The notes under the pieces are model-generated. The model searched no databases. It was not told where the DNA came from and saw only the letters and a list, made by a program, of their open reading frames with translations. 64,000 nt of DNA from Gammaproteobacteria bacterium (GTDB taxonomy: Bacteria; Pseudomonadota; Gammaproteobacteria; UBA6002): the NCBI GenBank assembly GCA_013697705.1, contig JACCWJ010000021.1, positions 173,956 to 237,955 on the forward strand, in the 5' to 3' direction. Shown here piece after piece: positions 28,161 to 37,531 of the stretch (the first letter of the stretch is position 1; every line of letters begins with the position of its first letter). Made by a program: the position numbers and the translations under genes.

Positions 28161-28763
28161 ATGAAACGTTGTAATTGGTGTGCTGAAGATCCCCTCTACA
28201 TTAAATACCATGATGAAGATTGGGGTGTTCCTGTCTATGACGATGGAAAATTGTTTGAAATGCTTATTCTGGAAGGAATGCAAGCCGGATTGAGTTGGAT
28301 CACTATTCTTCGCAGAAGAGAGAACTTCTACAACACATTTGATAAGTTTGACCCCAAGAAAATTGCAAAATATGACGATAATAAATTAAATCAAATATTG
28401 CAAAATCCAGGGATTATTCGCAATCGACTCAAAGTTTTTGCCGTTAGACAAAACGCTGTGGCATTCCTTAATACTCAAAAAGAATTTTCTGGATTCAAAC
28501 ATTATCTTTGGAGTTTTGTGAACGAAAAGCCACAACACAACGCTTGGAAGAATTTTAAAGATATTCCTACTACGACCGAAATTTCTGACGCATTATCCAA
28601 AGACCTGAAAAAAAGAGGGTTTTCGTTTGTTGGATCCACTATTTGTTATGCATATATGCAGGCAGTAGGCTTAGTCAACGATCATTTAATGACCTGTTTT
28701 CGCTACAAACAATTACGCACTAAAAGTAGCCTGGATGCAGCAAAGCGAAATCCGGGTCGTTGA
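28161..28763 (+). CDS. tag: DNA-3-methyladenine glycosylase I
   Basis: Tag excises 3-methyladenine from alkylated DNA. The protein begins MKRCNWCAEDPLYIKYHDEDWG with the zinc-ligand cysteine and histidine; later comes EGMQAGLSWITIL with conserved Glu/Trp and the second zinc pair in GLVNDHLMTC. ATG at 28161 has AAAGGA seven bases upstream and fits the family; an in-frame ATG at 28143 would add six residues. The last dozen residues (SSLDAAKRNPGR) and the stop are encoded by a dispersed palindromic repeat, so the native tail has been replaced. Confidence 0.93.
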   Translation: MKRCNWCAEDPLYIKYHDEDWGVPVYDDGKLFEMLILEGMQAGLSWITILRRRENFYNTFDKFDPKKIAKYDDNKLNQILQNPGIIRNRLKVFAVRQNAVAFLNTQKEFSGFKHYLWSFVNEKPQHNAWKNFKDIPTTTEISDALSKDLKKRGFSFVGSTICYAYMQAVGLVNDHLMTCFRYKQLRTKSSLDAAKRNPGR

Positions 28764-28840
28764 TACTCTTTACTAAGGAAAGAACTCTAGCGGAAGAACT
28801 CTCCAACAACCTGGATTTCGCTTTGCTGCATCCAGGCTAC
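28726..28840. repeat. Head-to-head pair of GTAGCCTGGATG-type palindromic repeats at the tag 3' end
   Basis: The forward copy 28726-28762 lies inside the tag reading frame. The reverse copy 28804-28840 ends in CATCCAGGCTAC, with 41 bases between. Same family as at 10508, 16847 and 46788. Confidence 0.85.
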
Positions 28841-28849
28841 GTCTATTGA

Positions 28850-28965
28850 AGAGCTTGAAGCGATATTTCATTTTAAAGAGTCATAGCATTATCTTTGGGA
28901 GTTTTGTGAACGAAGAGGCGCGACACAACGTATAAGAGCTTTAAAGCGATATTTCATTTAAAAGA
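28850..28965 (+). pseudogene. Degraded partial copy of tag with a direct repeat
   Basis: CATTATCTTTGG-(G)-AGTTTTGTGAACGA at 28888 repeats tag 28500-28523 almost exactly but with one inserted G. The similarity continues through GACACAACG and AGAGCTTTAAAG to about 28953. Two copies of AGAGCTT(G/T)(A)AAGCGATATTTCATTT begin at 28850 and 28935. No open frame survives. The likely origin is a partial duplication of tag that decayed, separated from the gene by the repeat pair. Confidence 0.6.
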
Positions 28966-29046
28966 TTTACTATATCTGTTAATTTAGCCAGTTATATTAA
29001 TTAATTCCTACTGCAAAGATGGAACAAAGTCATTGGCGTCAACAGC

Positions 29047-30843
29047 ATGAATAACATAAGAAACTTTTCGATTATAGCGCATATCGATCATGGTAAATCT
29101 ACGGTAGCAGACCGCTTCATCCAAATTTGTGGCGGGTTAACAGAGCGTGAGATGAGTGCTCAAGTGCTTGATAGTATGGATATTGAGCGAGAGCGTGGTA
29201 TCACTATCAAAGCGCAAAGTGTTACCTTACATTTTACCGCTCAAGATGGACAAGTTTATCAGCTCAATTTCATCGATACCCCTGGCCATGTCGATTTTGC
29301 TTATGAGGTTTCACGTTCCCTCGCGGCTTGCGAAGGCGCCCTCTTGGTGGTGGATGCGGCGCAAGGGGTAGAGGCCCAAACGGTTGCAGTCTGTTATATG
29401 GCAATTGAGCAAGGTTTAGAAGTATTGCCGGTATTAAACAAAATCGATCTACCTCAATCTGACCCAGAGCGTGTAATTAATGAAATTGAAGAAATTATTG
29501 GCATTGAAGCCAAGGACGCCGTGAGAATTTCTGCAAAGACAGGATTTCACGTGAAAGAGCTGCTACAACAATTAGTAGAAAAGATCCCAGCGCCTAAAGG
29601 TGATCGAGATGCTCAACTCCAAGCATTAATTATCGATTCATGGTTTGATAGTTATCTTGGTGTTATTTCATTGGTACGAGTAATGCAAGGAACGCTCAAA
29701 AAAGGCGATAAGATGCACGTCATGTCAACGGGCAAGGCACATATTGTTGACCAAGTCGGTATTTTTACTCCCAAACGTCATGAGCAAGAAACATTAAAGG
29801 CGGGGGAGGTAGGGTACGTCGTTGCTGGCATCAAAGAAATTAACGGGGCGCCAGTGGGTGATACCTTAACCCTCGCACATAATCCTTCTAAAGATCCCTT
29901 GCCGGGGTTCCAAAAAATTAAGCCGCAAGTGTTTGCGGGATTATTCCCCATTAGTTCAGATGATTACGAGGCATTTCGTGAGGCACTTGCCAAATTAAGA
30001 TTAAACGATGCCGCACTTTTTTATGAACCTGAAGCCTCAGAAGCACTTGGATTTGGTTTTCGTTGCGGCTTCTTAGGTATGTTGCATATGGAAATTGTGC
30101 AAGAACGATTGGAGCGAGAATATAATTTAGATCTCATTACTACGGCACCCACCGTTGTCTATGAAATAGTAACTAAAAAAAATGAAGTGTTACATATTGA
30201 TAATCCTGCTTCATTACCACCACCGAATGACATTCTTGAAATGCGCGAGCCCATCGTCGAAGCGCATATCCTCGTTCCCCAGCAGTATTTGGGCAATGTT
30301 ATTAAGCTGTGTATTGAAAGGCGCGGTTTCCAAAAGAAAATTCTTTATTTAGGAAATCAAGTAACACTTACTTATGAGCTCCCCATGAACGAAGTGGTAT
30401 TAGATTTCTTTGATCGATTGAAATCTGTCAGCCGTGGTTATGCATCGCTGGATTATTCATTTAATCATTTTAGAGCGTCAGATCTAGTCCAGCTGGATAT
30501 TCTTATTAATGGATTAAAAGTAGATGCCCTCGCCTCTATTGTGCATCGCGATAAAGCCTTTCAACGAGGCAGAGATTTGACTGAGCGATTGCGTGAAATT
30601 ATTCCACGTCAGATGTTTGAAGTTGCACTACAAGCGGCAATTGGTGCCCACATTATTGCTCGCTCAAGCGTTAAGGCGTTACGCAAAAATGTGACAGCGA
30701 AATGTTACGGTGGAGATATCTCTCGTAAACGTAAACTTTTGGAAAAACAAAAAGCAGGTAAAAAGAGAATGAAACAGATAGGGAGAGTTGAAATTCCCCA
30801 GGAAGCATTCTTAGCAATTCTAAAAGTAGACAAAGACAGTTAA
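29047..30843 (+). CDS. lepA: Elongation factor 4 (LepA)
   Basis: This 598-residue ribosome-associated GTPase has G1 [10 protein letters not shown]3 DTPGH and G4 NKID motifs, an EF-G-like domain arrangement, and the LepA-specific C-terminal region with the basic stretch [18 protein letters not shown]. It acts on stalled or mis-translocated ribosomes and in initiation. It heads the conserved lepA-lepB-rnc-era-recO cluster. The N-terminus [12 protein letters not shown] fits the family. Confidence 0.97.
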   Translation: MNNIRNFSIIAHIDHGKSTVADRFIQICGGLTEREMSAQVLDSMDIERERGITIKAQSVTLHFTAQDGQVYQLNFIDTPGHVDFAYEVSRSLAACEGALLVVDAAQGVEAQTVAVCYMAIEQGLEVLPVLNKIDLPQSDPERVINEIEEIIGIEAKDAVRISAKTGFHVKELLQQLVEKIPAPKGDRDAQLQALIIDSWFDSYLGVISLVRVMQGTLKKGDKMHVMSTGKAHIVDQVGIFTPKRHEQETLKAGEVGYVVAGIKEINGAPVGDTLTLAHNPSKDPLPGFQKIKPQVFAGLFPISSDDYEAFREALAKLRLNDAALFYEPEASEALGFGFRCGFLGMLHMEIVQERLEREYNLDLITTAPTVVYEIVTKKNEVLHIDNPASLPPPNDILEMREPIVEAHILVPQQYLGNVIKLCIERRGFQKKILYLGNQVTLTYELPMNEVVLDFFDRLKSVSRGYASLDYSFNHFRASDLVQLDILINGLKVDALASIVHRDKAFQRGRDLTERLREIIPRQMFEVALQAAIGAHIIARSSVKALRKNVTAKCYGGDISRKRKLLEKQKAGKKRMKQIGRVEIPQEAFLAILKVDKDS

Positions 30844-30860
30844 AATGTGACTATTTAATT

Positions 30861-30885
30861 CCGCCCTGCGAACATCACAGGGCGG
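30861..30885 (+). terminator. Hairpin between lepA and lepB
   Basis: CCGCCCTG (30861-30868) and CAGGGCGG (30878-30885) form an 8-bp G+C-rich stem with a nine-base loop. A poor T run follows, so it may attenuate rather than fully end lepA transcription before lepB. Confidence 0.55.
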
Positions 30886-30948
30886 GGTCTAAATTAAAGA
30901 TTCGCCGCTAGGGTTGAATAATATTGAGTAAATTATTGAGGATAGAGC

Positions 30949-31728
30949 ATGCCGATTAATATCGATTTTCCATTTATATTAACCATGTTAGTGGTTATTA
31001 CGGGTCTTATCGCATTAGCAGATACGCTTTTTTTCGCCAAAAGGCGGACCAATGAAGCGGCAATGCCTAAAATTATTGAGTTTTCTAAATCCTTTTTCCC
31101 TGCCTTATTATTAGTGTGGATTATTCGATCATTTATTATCCAACCGTATCGGGTACCTACCGGTTCATTAGAGCCTACCGTGCTTCCTGGAGATTTTATC
31201 GCAGTCAAACAGTTTTCTTATGGGCTGAGAGTTCCGGTTATTAATCAGAAAATCTTTGGAGTAGGCGAGCCTAAACGAGGGGATATTGCTTTATTTCATT
31301 GGCCAGTGGATACCAGTAAATTATTTGTAAAACGTGTTATCGGTTTGCCGGGTGATCATATTGTTTACAAAAATAAGACACTTACTATTAATGGACAAGA
31401 AATGTCTCAAGAGTATTTGGGTAAGGGCAAAGATATAGAGCAAGATGGTTTGACATCCGAAGTTGATCATAAAATTGAAAATCTTGCGGGGATAAAGCAT
31501 AACATTTTTGTTAAACCTGAAGTGAGTGATCCTGTAGATGTCGATATTGTAGTGCCAGACAACCATTATTTTATGATGGGCGATAATCGTGATGATAGCG
31601 ACGACAGTCGATCATGGGGTTTTGTACCTGAAACATTTTTAATCGGTAAAGCGTTTGGTATCTGGATGAGTTGGGATGCACAAGATCATCATGTGCGATG
31701 GAATCGCATAGGTAAGGCTGTGAAGTAA
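30949..31728 (+). CDS. lepB: Signal peptidase I
   Basis: At 259 residues, it has two N-terminal membrane spans (about 7-23 and 44-62) and a periplasmic catalytic domain. The nucleophile serine is in [13 protein letters not shown], the general-base lysine in [12 protein letters not shown], with the C-terminal box [13 protein letters not shown]. It removes signal peptides from exported proteins. Its stop overlaps the rnc start. Confidence 0.95.
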   Translation: MPINIDFPFILTMLVVITGLIALADTLFFAKRRTNEAAMPKIIEFSKSFFPALLLVWIIRSFIIQPYRVPTGSLEPTVLPGDFIAVKQFSYGLRVPVINQKIFGVGEPKRGDIALFHWPVDTSKLFVKRVIGLPGDHIVYKNKTLTINGQEMSQEYLGKGKDIEQDGLTSEVDHKIENLAGIKHNIFVKPEVSDPVDVDIVVPDNHYFMMGDNRDDSDDSRSWGFVPETFLIGKAFGIWMSWDAQDHHVRWNRIGKAVK

Positions 31729-32396
31729 TGCGTTCTGCTGACCAATTAATGCGCAAATTAAATTATGAATTCAAGCACAAGGACTTATTATTGGCTGCGT
31801 TGACGCATCGGAGTGTCAGAAGCGAAAATAATGAACGTCTTGAGTTTTTAGGTGATTCTTTACTTAATTTCATCATTGCAGAACAACTCTACCGTAACTT
31901 TACGTCTGCAAAAGAGGGTGATTTGAGCCGTTTGCGCGCTACACTGGTAAAAGGCGAAACCCTTGCAGAGATTGCTCAGGAGTTCGAATTGGGAGATTTT
32001 CTACGCTTGGGTCCAGGCGAATTAAAAAGCGGAGGCTTTTTACGTAAATCAATTTTAGCGGATGCATTTGAAGCAATAATTGGCGCTATTTATCTCGATT
32101 CTAATTACGAAACGTGTCAAGGGCGCGTCTTAAGTTGGTTTGAATCACGTATCAATGAGATTCATCTTTCAATACAAAAAGATCCTAAAACGCGCTTGCA
32201 GGAATATCTCCAAGCCAAGCATCTTCCCTTGCCCTGCTATGAAATTCTGGCAATTGAGGGAGAAGCGCATGCACAATTATTTCATATAGAGTGCCGCGTG
32301 TCTGGTTTGGCATATGTCACAAGTAGTATTGGTCCTAGTCGTCGCAAAGCGGAGCAGCTTGCTGCAGAAAAATTTTTAGAATTATTGAGAATTTAG
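31728..32396 (+). CDS. rnc: Ribonuclease III
   Basis: The 222-residue double-strand-specific endoribonuclease has the signature [15 protein letters not shown], the second metal-site region [18 protein letters not shown], and a C-terminal dsRNA-binding domain (about 150-222, ending [16 protein letters not shown]). It matures rRNA and some mRNAs. Its start overlaps the last base of lepB, with 9 bases to era. Confidence 0.97.
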   Translation: MRSADQLMRKLNYEFKHKDLLLAALTHRSVRSENNERLEFLGDSLLNFIIAEQLYRNFTSAKEGDLSRLRATLVKGETLAEIAQEFELGDFLRLGPGELKSGGFLRKSILADAFEAIIGAIYLDSNYETCQGRVLSWFESRINEIHLSIQKDPKTRLQEYLQAKHLPLPCYEILAIEGEAHAQLFHIECRVSGLAYVTSSIGPSRRKAEQLAAEKFLELLRI

Positions 32397-32405
32397 CGAG
32401 AATGT

Positions 32406-33308
32406 ATGAATAAAGTTTCACGTTGTGGTTATGTTGCAATTATTGGTCGTCCTAATGTGGGTAAATCAACATTGTTAAATCATATTCTCGGTCAAAAAAT
32501 ATGTATCACTTCACGCAAACCTCAAACCACTCGGCATCGCATTTTGGGTATAAAGACAGAGGGTGAAATACAAACCGTTTATGTCGATACGCCAGGGCTA
32601 CATCAAGAAGCAAAAAAAGCATTAAATCGTTATATGAACAAAGCAGCGAGTGCTGCGATTCATGATGTGGATGTAATTGTTTTTATCGTTGAAGCGCTCA
32701 AATGGCAAGCCGATGATGAATGGATTTTGCAAAAGTTAAAACACGTTCAAAGTCCGGTCATCTTGGTTATCAATAAAGTGGATAAAATTGCAGATAAACA
32801 AATGCTGCTACCCTTTATAGAGGAACTGAGTAATAAGTTTAAATTTAATTATATTTTACCTATGTCTGCATTAAAAAATAATAATGTGATTGAATTAGAA
32901 AATTTGGTAAATTCCTTCCTGCCTGAAAACCCGCATTTTTTCCCTGATGATCAAGTCACCGATGCCAGTGAGCGTTTTTTAGCCTCAGAAATTATTCGCG
33001 AAAAATTAATGCGCAGTTTAGGTCAAGAATTACCTTATGCTTTAACGGTCCAAATTGAGCAGTTTAAAGAAGAAAAAAAAATGTACCGTATTGGCGCAAT
33101 TATATGGGTGGAGAAATTAAGTCAGAAAGCCATTGTGATTGGAGCCGAGGGAGGCGTGCTCAAAAAAGTAGGCACGCGAGCGCGCAAAGAAATGGAGCTG
33201 CTTTTTGAAACCAAAATATTTTTACAGCTTTGGGTGAAAGTAAAAGAAAGTTGGTCAGATAGTGATCGCGCGCTGCAAAGCTTAGGCTATAGGAGCGAAA
33301 GCGATTAA
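32406..33308 (+). CDS. era: GTPase Era
   Basis: The 300-residue protein has a GTPase domain (G1 GRPNVGKST, G3 DTPG, G4 NKVD) and a C-terminal KH RNA-binding domain with the GAEGGVLKKVG loop. Era binds the 3' end of 16S rRNA and assists 30S assembly. It follows rnc, and its stop codon overlaps the proposed recO start. Length is normal. Confidence 0.97.
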   Translation: MNKVSRCGYVAIIGRPNVGKSTLLNHILGQKICITSRKPQTTRHRILGIKTEGEIQTVYVDTPGLHQEAKKALNRYMNKAASAAIHDVDVIVFIVEALKWQADDEWILQKLKHVQSPVILVINKVDKIADKQMLLPFIEELSNKFKFNYILPMSALKNNNVIELENLVNSFLPENPHFFPDDQVTDASERFLASEIIREKLMRSLGQELPYALTVQIEQFKEEKKMYRIGAIIWVEKLSQKAIVIGAEGGVLKKVGTRARKEMELLFETKIFLQLWVKVKESWSDSDRALQSLGYRSESD

Positions 33309-33999
33309 GATAGTTCTGGAGCCTGCCTTTGTACTACATGCAAAACCCTATCGTGAAACTAGCCTGCTGGTTGATTTTTTTACGTTGAATCATGGCCTCA
33401 TTTCTGCTATCGCTCGGAGCGCTCGTGGAATGCAATCTCGCTTTAAAGGGTGCTTAGTCCCTTTTTCCCCTTTGGTAATAAGTGGTATAGCAAAAACCGA
33501 ATTGGTGCAAATTACAGCCGCGGAAGCAACTAATGCAGCGTATTTTATTCAAGGCCAAAACTTATTTAATTGTATTTATTTAAATGAGCTGTTAATAAAA
33601 CTGTTACATCGATACGATCCTTATCCGAATTTATTTGATTATTATCAAAAAGCCCTTGAGCGGTTACAAAATCAAAATGAAGAGCCTCAAAAAATATTAC
33701 GGTTTTTTGAAAAACAGCTTTTAGCTGAGTTAGGCTACGGTTTGAATTTAACGCAAGAAGTGACTGGCAAAGCAGTGCTTCCTAACCAATTTTATCGGTA
33801 TCATATTGAGGAAGGAATTGTTGCTTGCGGCAATATCCACCCGGAAAACACGACATTTCGCGGCAGCGATTTAATAGCCATCGAGAAAAATAATTTTGAA
33901 ACCAGTGAAATTTTGAAAGCCGCAAGGCGGCTGATGCGTTTAGTATTGGGAGGTTTATTAGGTAATAAACATCTTAAAAGTAGAGAGCTTTTTTCTTAA
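33304..33999 (+). CDS. recO: DNA repair protein RecO (probable ATT start)
   Basis: RecO loads RecA with RecR in gap repair. The family N-terminus is visible as EPAFVLHAKPYRETSLLVDFF, then NHGLISAIARSARGM, which needs a start upstream of the TTG at 33385. In this frame no ATG, GTG or TTG exists between the stop at 33283 and 33385. The ATT at 33304 has AGGAG eight bases upstream and overlaps the era stop, giving MKIVLEPAFVLHAKPYRETS. An ATT start is rare but known. The C-terminus matches RecO in length. pdxJ, which often follows, is absent. Confidence 0.85.
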   Translation: MKIVLEPAFVLHAKPYRETSLLVDFFTLNHGLISAIARSARGMQSRFKGCLVPFSPLVISGIAKTELVQITAAEATNAAYFIQGQNLFNCIYLNELLIKLLHRYDPYPNLFDYYQKALERLQNQNEEPQKILRFFEKQLLAELGYGLNLTQEVTGKAVLPNQFYRYHIEEGIVACGNIHPENTTFRGSDLIAIEKNNFETSEILKAARRLMRLVLGGLLGNKHLKSRELFS

Positions 34000-34119
34000 C
34001 TTTACGCCGAGTTCACAACTGATTCGCTTCGTAATTAAATTATTTATGTTTTTACCATGAAAAAATGTGAGCAACAATAATTTATCAATTGGTTATTTCA
34101 GAAAGCAGGTGATTTAATC

Positions 34120-35667
34120 ATGTTAAACTTAACAGAAGAAATAGAAAATAGTAATAATACCACTCTTCCGAATTCCGGCTATGCAAATGAGGGCCCACCC
34201 CTAGAACAAGAGGTGGAAGAATTTGCCAGATTCCTTAATGAGAACCACCACCCGCGGAACACCCTGCGTGACATAAAAAAATTCTTCAAGATGCTTAATG
34301 GAAAAGATTTTGCCAGCGCTCAAAGATTATGGAAAAACAATACTCAGCTGATCAAGTTTTTTAATTGGGAACTAAAGTTCAGGCTGTATAAGGAAGAAGA
34401 TGTAAGATCCTTTTTAACCTATGGATTTAGATATAGGCTAGATCACATCATTGAGGATCTCTTTATTTCAGAGAAATATATTGTTGGCACTGATGCGGAA
34501 AAAATATGCATTATCTACCGCATACTGTGGTCTCGAAATAGATTGGCTATCGAGATATTGGTACATAAACAAATGGGCAATCAATCGATACTGTGCTGGT
34601 TTATTAATGCCCGCGCTGAAAAAGTGATGGCGATTAAGACAATTTTAAGTTGCCATTGTGCATTAGCTATTCAACATTTAGCTCAGCTTATGATTTTGCA
34701 GGAGGATACAGAGCCTCAATTGGCGCTCCATTGGTTTGTGAGTGCACATACAAATAAAATAACCCCCATCAAATCAATTTTAGCCAGTGGGAGTCCCGCT
34801 GCTATTCAATGCATGGCTAGCATGACAATACAGGATGAAAATAATATTTTTCAGTTTGCCATTAATTGGTACGTAAATGTGCACCCCAATACTAAGTTGG
34901 CGATTGAAAGTATTTTAGCGTCACGATGTCTTCTTGCCATTGAACATCTGAATAATATTTTTATTCTGGATGCCAGCAAAGAAATACAACCAGCACTTAG
35001 ATGGTATTTATCGTCTGCCCGAGATTGTGAAGATGAGAAAACCAAACGAATTAGCAAAGTGATAGAGTTTAAATCTCAAGAATTCATTTATGCTGTATTA
35101 AAAGCACTATATGAAGATTATCCTAATTTTTTTAACGTCACCCTGAAAGGAAAAATAAAGATTAAATACTTGCGTGATCTCTTGAGCGATTTTGAAAGTG
35201 GCAGTCAATATGTATCTGCTCTTGAAAGTGATGCTGAATTTGTTCGCGCGCCTGCGGATACCGTCCAGTCTAAAAATATGCCTACCCCTGCTACTCAAGA
35301 GTCGGGGTTTTCTCAATGGCAAGAACTGGAAGCATTAGTATCAGATGAATTAAGTCATAACACTCATGTGAAGGTAATTCATGATGATATTTCAATTCAT
35401 CCTGACCCTGCATTATTCGATGAATCACTCGTTTTATCTGCAAATTTTTTCACCAATTCCTTGCAAACATTATTAACTATTTCCATCAAACCCGATTTTC
35501 ATGAATTTGAAAAAGCTGAAGTAAGTCTCGTCCCCACGCGTTCACAAAATAATTATTATCAAGATCGATATAATAAAAATTTTTTCTTCCAGCCGTTGCA
35601 CGAAACTATTAGCTGTAATAATCAAGTTACTATAAATCCTGATGCTCCTTCAATTGATTTTAATTAA
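34120..35667 (+). CDS. Unrecognised 515-residue protein with three 45-residue repeats
   Basis: No known family was recognised. The centre holds three consecutive 45-residue units (about 170-214, 215-259, 260-304) with the pattern AIxxILAS...AIxHL...A(L/I)xWYvsaH, plus a partial unit before them. They look like helical-hairpin solenoid repeats of the TPR/Sel1 type. The N-terminus is acidic, there is no signal peptide or membrane span, and the C-terminal 150 residues look disordered with a possible beta-rich end. ATG at 34120 has a weak AGCAGGTGA site. It stands alone between recO and the pantothenate block and could be a host-directed protein, but that is a guess. Confidence 0.7.
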   Translation: MLNLTEEIENSNNTTLPNSGYANEGPPLEQEVEEFARFLNENHHPRNTLRDIKKFFKMLNGKDFASAQRLWKNNTQLIKFFNWELKFRLYKEEDVRSFLTYGFRYRLDHIIEDLFISEKYIVGTDAEKICIIYRILWSRNRLAIEILVHKQMGNQSILCWFINARAEKVMAIKTILSCHCALAIQHLAQLMILQEDTEPQLALHWFVSAHTNKITPIKSILASGSPAAIQCMASMTIQDENNIFQFAINWYVNVHPNTKLAIESILASRCLLAIEHLNNIFILDASKEIQPALRWYLSSARDCEDEKTKRISKVIEFKSQEFIYAVLKALYEDYPNFFNVTLKGKIKIKYLRDLLSDFESGSQYVSALESDAEFVRAPADTVQSKNMPTPATQESGFSQWQELEALVSDELSHNTHVKVIHDDISIHPDPALFDESLVLSANFFTNSLQTLLTISIKPDFHEFEKAEVSLVPTRSQNNYYQDRYNKNFFFQPLHETISCNNQVTINPDAPSIDFN

Positions 35668-35677
35668 AATTTTGAAT

Positions 35678-35729
35678 GTAACTACTTGCCCCTAGAAGCG
35701 GACGTCCGCTTCTAGGGGCAAGTAGTTAC
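35678..35729. repeat. Perfect 52-bp palindrome
   Basis: Two 26-base arms (35678-35703 and 35704-35729), starting GTAACTACTTGCCCCTAGAA, meet at GAC|GTC without any mismatch or loop. It begins 11 bases after the stop of the 515-residue protein gene. It could act as a transcript end, but the lack of a T run and a related degenerate copy at 38262 suggest a dispersed element. Confidence 0.85.
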
Positions 35730-35998
35730 CATAATATTTGCTAACGAATGTAATATAAATGGTAAGTTATGCATTAATTGCATTTCTAATATTAGGATTT
35801 GGATGAGGCAGCTTTGCATTAATTATATCTATGGTGCAAATGCATACAGATAAGCAGTCCCAAAGTGAGCTTATTCTTTAGCGTGGAAAGTTAATTAGGC
35901 AATAATTTCGCGGGAGGAGGGTGAATGACCCCTGCGCAAGCGAGTTATAAATACCATTATCATATATTGTCACCGGAAAAAATTTAATATATAGTTTG
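35730..35998. other. Non-coding gap before the pantothenate block
   Basis: About 270 A+T-rich bases without a convincing open frame or RNA gene. A GCGGGAGGAGGG purine run near 35910 looks like a ribosome-binding site followed by GTGAATGACC, but the frames there close quickly. The promoter of the pantothenate genes probably lies in this stretch. Confidence 0.4.
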
Positions 35999-36018
35999 CC
36001 TAGTTTTTAAAAACTAGG
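35999..36018. promoter_or_regulatory. Perfect 20-bp palindrome overlapping the panG-like ribosome-binding site
   Basis: CCTAGTTTTTAAAAACTAGG lies eight bases before the ATG. Its right arm overlaps the AGGA ribosome-binding site (36016-36019). It could be an operator or an RNA hairpin masking the site. Confidence 0.55.
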
Positions 36019-36026
36019 ACTTGATT

Positions 36027-36746
36027 ATGAAACAAGTACCGCATTATTTAATTATTGGCAATGGCCGTGTAGCCAAACATATTGCGCATTATTTTACTTT
36101 ATTAAAAATCACGTTTGCTAAATGGTGTAGAAAAGATCCTACAGACCAGCTTATAACGCTCCTTCCTCAAGCTTCCCACATATTAATCTTAATTGATGAC
36201 CGAGCTATAGATAAATTTATTGCACAACACTTACAAAAAGCAAATAGTATTCTTGTTCATTTTTCCGGTAGTTTAACGAGTAAATTTGCTTATGGTGCTC
36301 ATCCATTAACTAGTTTCAATGATGGTTTATATGATCTTGAAACGTATATGTCTATTCCTTTTATAATTGATCATGATGCGCCAGATTTTGGAAATTTATT
36401 GCCCAATTTATCAAATCTAAATCTGCGTTTGAATACATCATTAAAATCGAAATATCATGCTTTATGCGTGTTAAGCGGCAATTTCAGTGTTATTTTATGG
36501 CAAAAATTTTTCCGCAACTTGAGCGATGAATTTAATATTCCGATTTCATTATCACAGATTTATCTGACACAAATCACACAAAATCTTATTGCCAATCCTG
36601 AAAATGCATTAACGGGTCCCCTTGTTCGTCACGATTATGAAACGATTAATAATAATTTAGCTTCTCTCAAAGACGATCCATTTCAAGAGGTCTATCAAAC
36701 TTTCGTAACTTGTTATGACAAAATTACAATGAAGGAGGCCATATGA
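36027..36746 (+). CDS. Rossmann-fold DUF2520 protein, probable PanG-type ketopantoate reductase
   Basis: The protein (239 residues from the ATG at 36027) has a nucleotide-binding N-terminus (YLIIGNGRVAKHIAHYF). Its helical C-terminal half has a DUF2520-like pattern NALTGPLVRHDYETINNNL. It immediately precedes panB with a 4-base overlap and no panE is present. PanG, described in Francisella as an alternative ketopantoate reductase, belongs to this kind of protein and occupies the same kind of locus. The enzymatic role is therefore a strong inference from context. A TTG at 36021 is an alternative start. Confidence 0.75.
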   Translation: MKQVPHYLIIGNGRVAKHIAHYFTLLKITFAKWCRKDPTDQLITLLPQASHILILIDDRAIDKFIAQHLQKANSILVHFSGSLTSKFAYGAHPLTSFNDGLYDLETYMSIPFIIDHDAPDFGNLLPNLSNLNLRLNTSLKSKYHALCVLSGNFSVILWQKFFRNLSDEFNIPISLSQIYLTQITQNLIANPENALTGPLVRHDYETINNNLASLKDDPFQEVYQTFVTCYDKITMKEAI

Positions 36747-37531
36747 GAGTTGAAAATTTTTATGCTAAAAAAGAAGCGAATTCCAAAATAAGCATGGTGA
36801 CCTGTTATGATTATTCCAGCGCACGTATTTTATCAAACACTTCTATTGATTGCTTGCTCGTAGGGGATTCTCTCGCCATGACCATGCATGGTTTTAAAGA
36901 CACACTCTCTACCACTTTAGAGATGATGGTTCTACATACCGCGGCTGTCAAACGAGGAGCGAATAACAAATTTATTGTTAGCGATCTTCCCTTTCTTAGC
37001 TACCGTAAATCACTTAGCAATAGCGTCTCGTCTGTACAACATTTAATCTGTGCAGGCGCAAACGCAGTCAAATTAGAAGGGGCGTCGGGCAACTTAAAGC
37101 TTATTAAACACTTAGTTGATTCCGGCATCCCCGTTATGGGACATATTGGTTTAACTCCGCAACACGTACTAAAAATGGGGTACAAAGTTCAGGGGAGGAC
37201 ACAAGAAAGTAGGCAGCAGATCCAGGATGAAGCATTACTGCTCCAAGAAGCGGGTTGCTTTGCACTTGTACTAGAGTGCATACCAAGTCAACTTGCCAAA
37301 GAAATAACTGAACAAGTTTCTATTGCTACTATAGGCATTGGAGCAGGTCCGCATCCTAATGGTCAAGTACTTGTTTTTCAAGATTTACTCGGGCTCAACA
37401 TAGATTTCACCCCTTCGTTTGTTAAAAAATTCACTGATGGAGAGCAGCATATCAAGGATGGAGTGAATTCCTATATTCAATCTATTAATAGAGGAGAATT
37501 TCCCCTACATGAAGATCATTGTTGCGCTTAA
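36743..37531 (+). CDS. panB: 3-methyl-2-oxobutanoate hydroxymethyltransferase
   Basis: At 262 residues it makes ketopantoate from alpha-ketoisovalerate. It has the family motifs MVTCYDYSSARI, DCLLVGDSLAMT, GANAVKLEGA, MGHIGLTPQ, and ATIGIGAGPHPNGQVLVFQDLLG. ATG overlaps the upstream stop, and the last 23 bases overlap panC. First committed step of the pantothenate pathway carried by this block. Confidence 0.96.
   Translation: MRVENFYAKKEANSKISMVTCYDYSSARILSNTSIDCLLVGDSLAMTMHGFKDTLSTTLEMMVLHTAAVKRGANNKFIVSDLPFLSYRKSLSNSVSSVQHLICAGANAVKLEGASGNLKLIKHLVDSGIPVMGHIGLTPQHVLKMGYKVQGRTQESRQQIQDEALLLQEAGCFALVLECIPSQLAKEITEQVSIATIGIGAGPHPNGQVLVFQDLLGLNIDFTPSFVKKFTDGEQHIKDGVNSYIQSINRGEFPLHEDHCCA

Noticed and set aside
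33385..33999. recO starting at TTG 33385
   Set aside because: It would remove about 27 conserved N-terminal residues that are encoded in frame directly upstream.
35910..35935. A GGGAGGAGGG run with GTGAATGACC as a small gene start
   Set aside because: The frames following it end within a few codons, so no protein is supported.
34000..36026. tRNA or other structured RNA gene in the gaps around the 515-residue protein
   Set aside because: No cloverleaf-like pattern or known RNA motif was seen; only palindromes.
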